Assembly: GCA_020634435.1 (NCBI GenBank)
Contig: JACKBS010000005.1
Location: forward strand, 682,001-746,000
DNA: 64,000 nt
Direction of reading: 5' to 3'
Origin: Ardenticatenaceae bacterium
GTDB taxonomy: Bacteria; Chloroflexota; Anaerolineae; Promineifilales; Promineifilaceae
Shown one piece after another: positions 1 to 8,351 of the stretch (position 1 is its first letter; each line of letters begins with the position of its first letter). The position numbers and the translations under genes were made by a program. The notes under the pieces are model-generated. The model saw nothing but the letters and a program-made list of their open reading frames with translations, searched no databases and was not told where the DNA came from.

Positions 1-394
1 GGTTTGATTGGCCGGTTCTTAATAGGGCATCTTCTAAAGATAGTTCATTTCGCAGCACGGCTGCCAGCCCGGCATCGTTTGTATTCAAACTTAGGGAAGA
101 ATCTGGCCACCACCAGTTCATTTCAACAACACAAATGTCAAAACTAAAATCATTTGCCAAAGTGGTTGCTAGTGCCCGAGATATAAACGTTACACCTTCT
201 TGCCGTATGGGTGAAGCTAGCGCCAATCGCTGTGGTAATTTCCCTTTATACATTAAGCGAGTTGTCATATAGCGCATACTGTCCACTATTTGTGGTGGGA
301 ATTTTAAACTTATGTTTTCATTTTCGATTGAAAGCGTTAGGGGAGATGCCAGCTCCGGATATCCCTTTTTCGACTTAGACTTTTTCTTGAACAT
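1..394 (-). CDS. CpsD/BY-kinase-like ATPase, degenerate, C-terminus cut by window edge
   Basis: About 131 N-terminal residues are present; the rest lies beyond the left edge. After a Lys-rich start the protein aligns by eye with the cytoplasmic ATPase of capsular tyrosine kinases (CpsD/CapB/Wzc C-terminal domain). The position of the P-loop reads SPIRQEGVTF instead of a GEGKT-type Walker A, so the catalytic Lys is missing. The Walker A' position reads VVEMN instead of LVDAD, so the Asp residues are missing too. The following segment NDAGLAAVLRNELSLEDAL keeps the family pattern. I infer a non-catalytic partner of the Wzz-like protein at 1909-3078. The start is ATG at 394, 15 bases after the flippase stop, with no clear ribosome site. 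The family assignment rests on pattern only. Confidence 0.6.
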   Translation of the reverse strand, partial: MFKKKSKSKKGYPELASPLTLSIENENISLKFPPQIVDSMRYMTTRLMYKGKLPQRLALASPIRQEGVTFISRALATTLANDFSFDICVVEMNWWWPDSSLSLNTNDAGLAAVLRNELSLEDALLRTGQSN

Positions 395-409
395 TCTATA
401 ACTCGTTAA

Positions 410-1912
410 TTATCCTGTTTTTGAATACTTTGGCTGAAGTTTTTGCCCTCGTTTTAACACCGCCTGAGCAAGTTCCCTTATTAATAGCCAATCTTCTTTG
501 GGGATAATGCGCAAAACCAGAATCATGATCAAATATGTGATGGCTCCAACTAGTATAGGTATAATTATAAATAAATCTTTGACCCACCAAACAACCAGCA
601 GCATGACCAGTCCAGCAATTACGGTTTTTACTGCAAATACTGCGTTGCTCCTATTAAGCCACCCCTGAGGTAATAAACGTAATGCAATAATAAACATGCA
701 GACTTCTGTTACTATATAGGCTAATGCTCCCCCTATTGCTCCGTTGGAAAACATAGCTTCACACCAGGGGATAAACAGATAATCCAGGGGAATGGTAGCT
801 AAGGTAGCTACAGCCAAAACTATGCTCCAGGGATTTTGACGATCAATGGATATTAGAAACTGGCCCAACAATATATTTTGATAGGTGAAAATCAGTACAA
901 TTCCTCTAACGGCCAAAATAGGTGCGGTATTTGCGAACTCTTTCCCAAATAGCCCAATAACTAGCGGGTTTGAGATAGCAATGAGACCTAAACCAATAGG
1001 TACGCTTAGAACAAACAGCAAATCGAAGCTTTTCCCCATTAATTTTGGGAGTGAATTTGGGCTTGTGCTGAACATACGTGACAATGCAGGAAAAACGGCC
1101 GTTAGAAAAACAGTAGGGACAAAGAGCAGCGTGCCAAAAAACCGATCCGCTACCCCATACCAACCTACACCATCTTCGTTAACCAAATGAGAAATGATTA
1201 TTACGTCTAGTTGACTGTAAACTATGATAAAAAAGCCGACGCCAAAAAGAGGCAAGCTGTGCTTTACCATTTCTTTCGCCTGATACCAGGTAAAGTGCAG
1301 TTGAAAACCTTGTGCTTTTTTAAGCAGAATGTATTGAATTGAAAAATTAGCTAAGGCTACCAGGACAATGATTGACACAATAACAATGAGCTTGTATCCC
1401 AATAGCAGCAAGATAATACTAATTATCGTTCCAATAGCCCTGCTTACTACATTGGCAATAGACTGAAAATCCATCCGTTCAAGTCCTTGCAGGGCGGCAG
1501 TCACCGAACCACTATATTGCCCTAACAAGCTACTTATTCCCATAATATAAATGATGGTGAGTGTTTCACTTGGATAGTGAAAAGCGCGCGCATATATTAC
1601 TAAACTCAAAAAGCCTATGATGTGAAAAATCGTGCGCACAACCATAGTTGTGCCTAATAAATCTCCTACGCGTTCAGGCTTACGAGCTATTTCTTTAACA
1701 AGAAGGGTGTCCATACCAAAGGCAACCACTACGCCAACAATTGACCATAAAGACTCAGCTAGATGTAGCTTTCCTATGGCTGTGACACCTAGGTAGCGGG
1801 GCAAAAAAAGCGTTAGCAGTAAAGATAAACCCCAGGTGGCCAGTTGAGAAACCATTAAGACACTGGCGTTTTTGAGAATGAGACGGCCGTTTCCTGATTC
1901 CTCGCTATTCAT
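410..1912 (-). CDS. Wzx-type oligosaccharide flippase (MOP superfamily)
   Basis: A 500-residue, almost wholly hydrophobic protein with about 12-14 membrane segments. The N-terminus (KNASVLMVSQLATWGLSLLL, then FLPRYLGVTAIGKLHLAESL) is typical of polysaccharide flippases, which move undecaprenyl-linked repeat units across the inner membrane. Its ATG overlaps the stop of the upstream Wzz-like gene as ATGA (1909-1912), so the two are probably translationally coupled. Gene order (Wzz-like, Wzx, CpsD-like) fits a Wzx/Wzy-type export module. No Wzy polymerase is recognisable in the window. Confident as a MOP flippase; the exact substrate cannot be read from the sequence. Confidence 0.88.
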   Translation of the reverse strand: MNSEESGNGRLILKNASVLMVSQLATWGLSLLLTLFLPRYLGVTAIGKLHLAESLWSIVGVVVAFGMDTLLVKEIARKPERVGDLLGTTMVVRTIFHIIGFLSLVIYARAFHYPSETLTIIYIMGISSLLGQYSGSVTAALQGLERMDFQSIANVVSRAIGTIISIILLLLGYKLIVIVSIIVLVALANFSIQYILLKKAQGFQLHFTWYQAKEMVKHSLPLFGVGFFIIVYSQLDVIIISHLVNEDGVGWYGVADRFFGTLLFVPTVFLTAVFPALSRMFSTSPNSLPKLMGKSFDLLFVLSVPIGLGLIAISNPLVIGLFGKEFANTAPILAVRGIVLIFTYQNILLGQFLISIDRQNPWSIVLAVATLATIPLDYLFIPWCEAMFSNGAIGGALAYIVTEVCMFIIALRLLPQGWLNRSNAVFAVKTVIAGLVMLLVVWWVKDLFIIIPILVGAITYLIMILVLRIIPKEDWLLIRELAQAVLKRGQKLQPKYSKTG

Positions 1913-3078
1913 CGTACGACCTCTATATCTGCTTCCGCTATTTCGTACTTACTAGCCTGTTGTCTAAACAAGGGGTCAAACAATATAGGCTCATCTTCCA
2001 GGCCCTTCGATTCTGGGACTTCATCAGCAACGACATTGTCATCCATTGAATCGCTTTCGGCAGCTTTTGCCTTTCTTCTGGAGCGAGACTTTCTATGTGA
2101 TTTTGGCTCAGTGACGTCTGGCACTTGGGTAAGCGTGGGTAACTGCAAAACATAGTGCACATCAATAGGAAACCTGATTGAACGATCAATGAGCACAGCG
2201 CCAAGAATACCAACCGCACTTAACATAACGCCCACCACAACAAAAACAACCATGTTTACGGCAGTTTCTTTCAATGAGGTACCCGGTTTGTCTGGCACCT
2301 CCGGAGAATCAATAAGAAAATAAGTTTGGCGGACATCATTTTCCGTTTGGGCAGAAGCTAGGCGTGCATTTTCATCTTTTTCTAGAACACTGGCATAGCG
2401 CGAGGCCGCTAAATCAACTTCTGCTTCTAGTTGTTGGATTTGGAGCTCCTCAGTTGCTAACCGTTCCCCTCTTAGTGGTGCTGGATGGCCAATCAAATAG
2501 TCATTTAGTTCTTGCCTGGCACTATCTAGATCACTTTTGTATTGTTGTACAAGATCAACAAAAAAATCTTGGGCTGCTTGACTTTCGTTCTTATCAGAAT
2601 TAATCTTCCACTGAAGATAAGTCTCAAATGCAGAACTTGCCAATTGCTGTGCCAGAACTGGATCCTCATCAGAAGCAGAAATAAGAACCTGATTATCTCC
2701 CAAAGATTCTACCCAAACATTTTCTCGGACATGCTTCATTAATTCCCTAACACCGGCAGGTCCTACATCCATTTCTGACTCTAAATCAGTGCGATCTATT
2801 ACAGATCGAATAAATGCATCTGTTTGTAGTAACTCGCCGAACTCGTTTTTCGTTTCTTGAGCAGGTGTATTCCAAGTTAATCCAGCATCCCTTACGGAAG
2901 TTAGAGATGCTAGATAGGATTCAGATTGCACGAATACAATGCCATCAGAAATATAGATTGGATCCGTAATGAAATAAAACGCTATAGCCGCTGCCGTCAT
3001 TAAAACGATTGGAAATAAATATAGCCATCTATGCTGAAAATAGCTTTCTAATACTCGAAGTAGCACAAGCCGGACCAT
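1909..3078 (-). CDS. Wzz-like polysaccharide co-polymerase
   Basis: A 389-residue inner-membrane protein with the co-polymerase layout: a membrane segment near residues 17-37, a large periplasmic part with an Ala/Gln/Glu-rich coiled-coil region around residues 170-250, a second membrane segment near 268-292, and a cytoplasmic tail. Proteins of this type set polymer chain length and pair with a CpsD-like ATPase, here at the left edge. The tail is unusual: a basic patch (KSHRKSRSRRKAKA) is followed by a strongly acidic stretch, with no Tyr-rich cluster. An AAGGAG ribosome site sits six bases before the ATG. The gene overlaps the flippase start by four bases. Confidence 0.75.
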   Translation of the reverse strand: MVRLVLLRVLESYFQHRWLYLFPIVLMTAAAIAFYFITDPIYISDGIVFVQSESYLASLTSVRDAGLTWNTPAQETKNEFGELLQTDAFIRSVIDRTDLESEMDVGPAGVRELMKHVRENVWVESLGDNQVLISASDEDPVLAQQLASSAFETYLQWKINSDKNESQAAQDFFVDLVQQYKSDLDSARQELNDYLIGHPAPLRGERLATEELQIQQLEAEVDLAASRYASVLEKDENARLASAQTENDVRQTYFLIDSPEVPDKPGTSLKETAVNMVVFVVVGVMLSAVGILGAVLIDRSIRFPIDVHYVLQLPTLTQVPDVTEPKSHRKSRSRRKAKAAESDSMDDNVVADEVPESKGLEDEPILFDPLFRQQASKYEIAEADIEVVR

Positions 3079-3247
3079 TATTGCTCCTTAAACCTCTTGC
3101 TTAAAATCAAGGTTTCATTATCAGGGGATGTTCTTACAAGGATGCTTAAAGGCTTTCGCTTCCAAAACCGAACCCTGACCTTGGCAAATGCACTGGCAAA
3201 ACAATAATTGCCAATTATCAATGAGGAGGATTCTACAGTGTCACAAG

Positions 3248-4390
3248 TTATTTAGCCCAGTACATGGGGTTCATGCCGTCAAAAGTTGAAATCAACTCTC
3301 GTTGAGGTCCCATTTTTTCCGGGTATTGCATGGCTAATGCTAATTCAGTTATATGGAGTGAAAACTCTGCAGACAGACGCGACGGACGCTTCATTTGAAT
3401 GGACTCAGCCAATTCGGCTACTCCTCGAAAGTAATCCATAGTTTTATCGGATTTATTGGTTCGAGTGGTTCGTACTAAGGGCACCTTTTCTGGAGCCACA
3501 CCAAAAAGATTTGACACGATCGGCCATTCCTCAATGCGTCGGCCGATAGGTGTTTTCTGCTTATACACACTTGCCTCATAATCCCAGCAATCTTCAATGG
3601 TCAGAATGCCCTCTTCCCCAATGATATGCATTGCGCGATTATGAGGAGCAATAATACTGCAAGTCAATCGTGCTACTATGTTGTTATCAAATTCCATTAT
3701 ACCCACAGAGAAATCTGGAGTTATTTTGTCAAGCGGGATATCCGTTTGCTTGTTCGGGACCAAATTCTGAGAAAACGACGTAATTCGTTTAGCTGGTCCA
3801 AAAAAAGCAGCCAACCATGTCAAGTAGTAGCCAGCATGTTCCATTGTACAGCCCACTTCAAATTCATCCTTCCATGGCCAGGGAGCCCCAGATGAACTAA
3901 TCCATTGACGATAGCGTGTGCGATGAATCATGCCATCATCCATTTCGGCATACACAACAAAAACCTTTCCTAACTCATTGTTGCGCAGAACTTTCCAGGC
4001 AGTTTGTGCAGCTTCGCCGAGTACGTTACAAGGAGCTGATGACAAATAGAGATCGTTTTCACGGGCTAAATCAACCAATTCTGTAGCGTGTTCAAATTCC
4101 ATGGCTAGGGGTTTCTCACAGTAAACGTGCTTTCCTGCCCCCAACGCTGCCTTTGTTACCTCATAATGGCTATGAGGATTCGTTAAATTGACAACAATTT
4201 CAACTTCAGGATCGTTAATAAGATCATTAAGTGAGGGGTAAATTTTTCTGATGCTATGATAAGTAGAAAACTGTTGAGCCCTAGTCAAATCCCGATCCAT
4301 TATTCCAACAAGTTTTATTTCTGGATGGCGACTAAGTGTATGCATGTAGAAATCAGCTACATATCCACAACCAACTATTGCAATTTGCAC
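3248..4390 (-). CDS. Gfo/Idh/MocA-family NAD(P)-dependent dehydrogenase
   Basis: About 380 residues. The N-terminal Rossmann fold begins IAIVGCGYVADFY and the family motif EKP occurs in YCEKPLAMEF near residue 95; a GFO/IDH C-terminal domain follows. Members oxidise or reduce sugars, inositols or nucleotide sugars with NAD(P). I place the start at GTG 4390 rather than an upstream ATG, because GGAGG lies six bases before it and this removes a 74-base overlap with the preceding gene, whose TAA ends at 4392. It is the second of two tandem paralogues, followed on the DNA by the Wzz/Wzx genes, so a role in making a sugar precursor of the polysaccharide is likely. Substrate unknown. Confidence 0.85.
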   Translation of the reverse strand: MQIAIVGCGYVADFYMHTLSRHPEIKLVGIMDRDLTRAQQFSTYHSIRKIYPSLNDLINDPEVEIVVNLTNPHSHYEVTKAALGAGKHVYCEKPLAMEFEHATELVDLARENDLYLSSAPCNVLGEAAQTAWKVLRNNELGKVFVVYAEMDDGMIHRTRYRQWISSSGAPWPWKDEFEVGCTMEHAGYYLTWLAAFFGPAKRITSFSQNLVPNKQTDIPLDKITPDFSVGIMEFDNNIVARLTCSIIAPHNRAMHIIGEEGILTIEDCWDYEASVYKQKTPIGRRIEEWPIVSNLFGVAPEKVPLVRTTRTNKSDKTMDYFRGVAELAESIQMKRPSRLSAEFSLHITELALAMQYPEKMGPQRELISTFDGMNPMYWAK

Positions 4391-4391
4391 A

Positions 4392-5495
4392 TTAACCTCC
4401 AACCTTGGACTGTTTTTCCACTGGATAGAAAAAGTCCCATTGCTTCCGAATTTCGTCCATGACACTTAAAACATCTAGGGTTTCGTTTAGTGGCATGATA
4501 TTACTTTCCAACTGACCATTTCGTATACAGTGCTCCACTTCCTCGGCCTCATATTGATAGCCATTGCCGGTTATCGGCATATAAATGTCAGAGTTCTGCA
4601 ACCTAGAGGTAAGTGTTCTAACTCTACGAGACATTTTCCGAAGCCACTCAAGCTGACTGGCTATTTGTCGCACTTTCGACGAGCTTTTGGAATCTTGGAA
4701 AATATCTATTTTCATGCGTGTAGGACTGTAGATTGGCTCATAGATTTGTAATCTGCCTTTTTCTCCCTGAATGGAGGCTTGATTGAAACTGAAAATTCTG
4801 TTGCCTGTAGACAATACTGCAAGTGAGCCATTTTGATACCCAAAAATAAAAGCACCTAATTCGTCCACGCCTGTTTGCCCAATTTTTAGGTAGCTCTTTA
4901 TTGTGTTGGGTTTACCTAGCAACCAAAAAGCCAAGTTTATAGGGTAAACACCAGCGTCTAGCAAGGCTCCTCCTCCTAACTTCAAATTGAAAAAACGATT
5001 TTCAGAGCTAAAAGGCGATCTAAAACCGAGGGTGGCATTAAGCAACAGATTCTCACCCAAGGCATCCTCAGTAACTATATTTTTTACTCTTTGGATAAGG
5101 GGAATAAAGCGCATCCACATTGCTTCCATGCAGAATACACCTTTTTCCCTCGCTTTGTTAACGATTATTTGTGCTTCTTGTTCGTTGAGAGCAAATGGTT
5201 TTTCAATAAGAATGGCTTTCCCTGCCTCAATACAATCCAAAGCTATTTGCTTGTGAGTTGGATGGGGTGTGCCAATATAAACAACATCAATATCAGGATC
5301 GCTTGCTAGGCTTTGGTGTCCAACAAAAGTGCGGGGAACATCATGCTGGCTTGCAAAAATTTTTGCAGTCGACTCTTGGCGAGAACTGATCGCCAATAAC
5401 TGAGAGCCGGGCAACAACCGCAAGCCATTGGCAAAATGGTTAGCAACCATACCAGTGCCAACTATTCCCCAATGAATTGGTTTAGAATATTTCAT
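4392..5495 (-). CDS. Gfo/Idh/MocA-family NAD(P)-dependent dehydrogenase, second copy
   Basis: 367 residues with the nucleotide-binding start HWGIVGTGMVANHFA and the conserved LIEKPFALNEQEA near residue 97. The C-terminal part is rich in Gly and beta-strand-like segments, as expected for the substrate domain. It is only distantly similar to its neighbour at 3248-4390, so the two probably act on different substrates or in successive steps rather than being a recent duplication. Its stop is immediately before the ribosome site and GTG start of that neighbour, so they are probably one transcript. The better-known relatives are dihydrodiol and sugar dehydrogenases; the exact activity is not deducible. 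Confidence 0.85.
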   Translation of the reverse strand: MKYSKPIHWGIVGTGMVANHFANGLRLLPGSQLLAISSRQESTAKIFASQHDVPRTFVGHQSLASDPDIDVVYIGTPHPTHKQIALDCIEAGKAILIEKPFALNEQEAQIIVNKAREKGVFCMEAMWMRFIPLIQRVKNIVTEDALGENLLLNATLGFRSPFSSENRFFNLKLGGGALLDAGVYPINLAFWLLGKPNTIKSYLKIGQTGVDELGAFIFGYQNGSLAVLSTGNRIFSFNQASIQGEKGRLQIYEPIYSPTRMKIDIFQDSKSSSKVRQIASQLEWLRKMSRRVRTLTSRLQNSDIYMPITGNGYQYEAEEVEHCIRNGQLESNIMPLNETLDVLSVMDEIRKQWDFFYPVEKQSKVGG

Positions 5496-5534
5496 TGTTT
5501 TATCTAACTAGTAAAATGTTTATTTAAAGATATT

Positions 5535-6191
5535 TTATATGCCCCAAGTCAATTTACGGCAATGAAATGCCTCAGCGTACATTTCTGGTGCGCGAGACTC
5601 TATACCCCGTAATCTTAGAATGGCGCGAAAAGTCTCTGGAGTAAACCAGTGCTTGTTTTCTTGAGTACCAAAGTGCTTTAATAATGAATCAACCTTTCTT
5701 TGATAGATTGAACTGGGCAGATGTACAAAGAAGTTGGGTGTTCCTAAATCGCCATCATATTTTGGGATTTCATACTCTAGAATAAAATGATCACGAAAAG
5801 TGTTCCATGTTAGGTCACAGAGTAATCTGTGATCTTGATGCAAATCATGACGATAGTGGGTGAAAATTATGTCTGGAGAAAGGTTTTTTAAATCTTCAAA
5901 AAATGATTTTATCTCTGCGCCGTTATAAGGGAAAAATCCATCTTCAAAGTTTTTTATTATGATTTCTTTTTCATGGACATTATTAAGAAATTCTGATGCA
6001 CTGTTAATTGCTTCTTCTCTTCTGGCTGGAGAGGCACTAAATACTATCCAATCAACAGAAACCTGGGGCATGTGTTCAATAATTTTCAGTATCGTGCCGC
6101 CGCAGCCAATCTCGATGTCATCACTATGGGCACCAAGGCACAACACTTTAACTTTGTCATTTTCTTTTAAATCGGGAAAGAACTTAAGCAT
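5535..6191 (-). CDS. PIG-L/LmbE-family N-deacetylase
   Basis: 218 residues. The zinc-binding signature appears as CLGAHSDDIEIGCGGT near residue 17 (family consensus AHPDDE, here AHSDDIE), and the later HxxH-type segment is THYRHDLHQDH near residue 110. The family removes acetyl groups from N-acetylated amino sugars. The gene lies between RfbF and the tandem dehydrogenases with small gaps (6 and 39 bases), so it probably prepares an amino sugar for the polymer. Length matches small bacterial PIG-L proteins. Function within the family is an inference from context. Confidence 0.85.
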   Translation of the reverse strand: MLKFFPDLKENDKVKVLCLGAHSDDIEIGCGGTILKIIEHMPQVSVDWIVFSASPARREEAINSASEFLNNVHEKEIIIKNFEDGFFPYNGAEIKSFFEDLKNLSPDIIFTHYRHDLHQDHRLLCDLTWNTFRDHFILEYEIPKYDGDLGTPNFFVHLPSSIYQRKVDSLLKHFGTQENKHWFTPETFRAILRLRGIESRAPEMYAEAFHCRKLTWGI

Positions 6192-6197
6192 ACTGAT

Positions 6198-7046
6198 TTA
6201 CTTTACGTTTAAACGCATTCCATGACTGTTTAGCTTATAGGGTTTTGCTTGCTGCAGTTGACTAGATTTATCTTGTTGCCAAACGGCCCAAGGCGTTTCA
6301 CCCTTATCGTACATAGTGTCAAACATGGTCTTTTCTTTGAACGTGTCCATACAAGCCCAATAACCAGGATACCGATATGCAATAAGCTGTTGCGCCTTGA
6401 TTAGGCGTTGGAAGGGCTCAACCACGAGTTCCTCGCCATCTTCCATGTAATCAAAAATACTTTTCTTGAATATAAAGAATCCACCATTAATCCATAGATC
6501 AGATTCACTAGCTGGTTCAATGCTTTCTACTTGCTCACTCTTAGAAACTTTTACCAAATGGAATGATTGAGAAGGTTGAACTGCTAGAAAGACGGCCGTC
6601 TTTTTCTTTTCATTAAAGAAATCCAAGTATTTATTTAGGTCAACGTCACTAAGACCATCGCTATAATTTGCCATAAACATTTCGTCTTCACCTAGGTACT
6701 TTTGTACAGCTTTAAGACGTTGACCAATGTTTGACTGCTGTCCAGTGTCAACAAATGTTATTTTCCAATCTGCAATATCTTCATTATAGAGATAGATGTC
6801 TTTCCCATTATTTGAGAGCACAAAATCATTGGATAAGCATTCGTTATAGTTGAGAAAGTAATGCTTAATCACATCGCCGCCGTACCCGAGACAAAGAATG
6901 AATTCGTTATGGCCGTAATGAGCATAATATTTCATTAAGTGCCACATAATTGGCCGATAGCCAATTTCAACCATAGGTTTAGGGATTGTTGTTGAGTATT
7001 CTTTTAATCGTGTTCCCAAACCACCACAGAAAAGTACTACTTTCAT
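6198..7046 (-). CDS. rfbF: glucose-1-phosphate cytidylyltransferase
   Basis: 282 residues with the nucleotidyltransferase start VVLFCGGLGTRLKEY followed by PKPMVEIGYRPIMWH. It has the cytidylyltransferase-type middle VTFVDTGQQSNIGQRLK-like segment, the Asp of NYSDGLSDVDL, and WINGGFFIF. The family makes CDP-glucose from CTP and glucose-1-phosphate, the first step toward CDP-linked deoxysugars. The next enzyme of that route, RfbG, is encoded 23 kb away at 29829-30935 on the same strand. The two are normally adjacent, so the cluster seems to have been split by insertions or rearrangement. It heads the run of genes down to the left edge and an IS630 element lies directly upstream. Confidence 0.88.
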   Translation of the reverse strand: MKVVLFCGGLGTRLKEYSTTIPKPMVEIGYRPIMWHLMKYYAHYGHNEFILCLGYGGDVIKHYFLNYNECLSNDFVLSNNGKDIYLYNEDIADWKITFVDTGQQSNIGQRLKAVQKYLGEDEMFMANYSDGLSDVDLNKYLDFFNEKKKTAVFLAVQPSQSFHLVKVSKSEQVESIEPASESDLWINGGFFIFKKSIFDYMEDGEELVVEPFQRLIKAQQLIAYRYPGYWACMDTFKEKTMFDTMYDKGETPWAVWQQDKSSQLQQAKPYKLNSHGMRLNVK

Positions 7047-7087
7047 TTTTGCCTCCTGATTTAGTACATTGTTTCAAAGGTAACCTG

Positions 7088-8226
7088 AACAATCGCATAT
7101 TATAAGAATTGTTGCTAATCTCAGAGGATGTCAAATAAAAACCACATCCAATTAAGTGAAGCAGATCAGGCCAATCTCAAAGAGCTAATCAGCAAAGGTA
7201 GCATTTCAGCCAGAACGTATCGGCGCGCCTTCGCCTTGCTGGAATTGCATCGCGGACAAACTTATACGGCCGTAGGTCAAACAGTCGGCGTTACCAAGCA
7301 AGCGGTCTCCATTTGGGCCACAAATTACCGCGAAAATGGTTTGGTTTTCTTGACTGATAGGCCAAAAAGTGGACGTCCTAAAAAGATATCCAGTGTAGAT
7401 GAAGCCAAAATCACGGCCTTGGCCTGTTCAGACCCACCGGAAGGCTACAGCCAGTGGACGCTTCGTTTGCTAGCTGACCATGCCGTGGAATTAATTGAAG
7501 CGGATGCCATTTCCTACAGTGAGGTCAGAAGAATTCTGAAAAAAACGAACTCAAGCCACACCTGAAACGGCAGTGGTGCATTGGTCAGATAACGAGCCAG
7601 TTTATCGCGGCGATGGAACGAATCTTGTGGCTCTATTCACTGCCCTATGATCCAGCCTATCCAGTCGTCTGCTTTGATGAACGGCCTTGTTTCCTCATTG
7701 GTGACAAGGTAGAGCCAATTGCTCTGCAAACCGGTCAGGTCAAAAAAGAACACTACGCCTACGAAAAACATGGGTCATGTGCGCTGTTAGCCGCTATTGA
7801 ACCACTGACGGGCAACCGGGTGGCTCAGGTGCAGCTACAGCGAACCAAGAAAGAGTTTACGCTCATTTGCCAGGCCATTGCCGCCGCTTATCCACACGCC
7901 AAACAGATTCGGCTGGTGTTAGATAACCTGAATACCCATACAACAGGTGCCTTCTATGACCATTTGCCTGCGGATGAAGCCTGGGCTTTGGCCCAACGAT
8001 TTGTGTTTTATCACACACCTAAATCAGCCAGCTGGCTAAACATGATCGAGATTGAGTTCTCCGCCTTAGCACGCCTTTGCCTCGACTGTCGTATCCCGAC
8101 GATGGCAAAGCTTGAAAAGGAAGTCCTCACTTTTTTAACCACCGGTCAGAACAGTAGGTAAAAATCAACTGGCTGTTCACGATTGATGATTGTCGAGAGA
8201 AGCTCAATTCAAAATATGCGGTTGTT
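7088..8226. mobile_element. IS630-family insertion sequence
   Basis: About 1.1 kb holding a two-frame IS630 transposase. Imperfect inverted repeats are visible: AATCGCATATTATAAGAATTG at 7091-7111 pairs with the reverse complement of 8205-8223 (AACCGCATATTTTGAATTG). The two match except for one substitution near the outer end and a short gap and mismatch in the middle. The TA target duplication expected for IS630 is not convincing, so the exact ends are uncertain. The element lies on the plus strand within otherwise minus-strand polysaccharide genes, between rfbF and the DUF4910 gene. It carries one ACGGCCGT copy (7266), unlike the other four elements in the window. Confidence 0.7.
7128..8161 (+). 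CDS. IS630 transposase, two frames joined by a -1 shift at an A7 run
   Basis: The first frame (7128-7565) encodes the helix-turn-helix half, including AVGQTVGVTKQAVSIWA and the linker RPKSGRPKKI. The second frame encodes the DDE catalytic half with VVCFDERP (first Asp), LVLDNLNTH (second Asp) and SASWLNMIEIEFS (Glu). Continuity is clear: reading through the run of seven A at 7539-7545 with a -1 shift gives NELKPHLKRQWCIG, which matches the normal IS630 joining region, and leads without a stop into the second frame. Slippery A runs are a known way for IS elements to make transposase, so this may be programmed rather than damage. The element could be active. Confidence 0.8.
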
Positions 8227-8351
8227 AACGATGCGAACACAAAGCTCGCCAAGTGTTAAGAATTCTTATGAAATAATGTATTTACAATAGATTACGCTGG
8301 AACGATAAAGCTTAAATCCGTCAATTTCGATTACGATAACTTTTGAAACGG

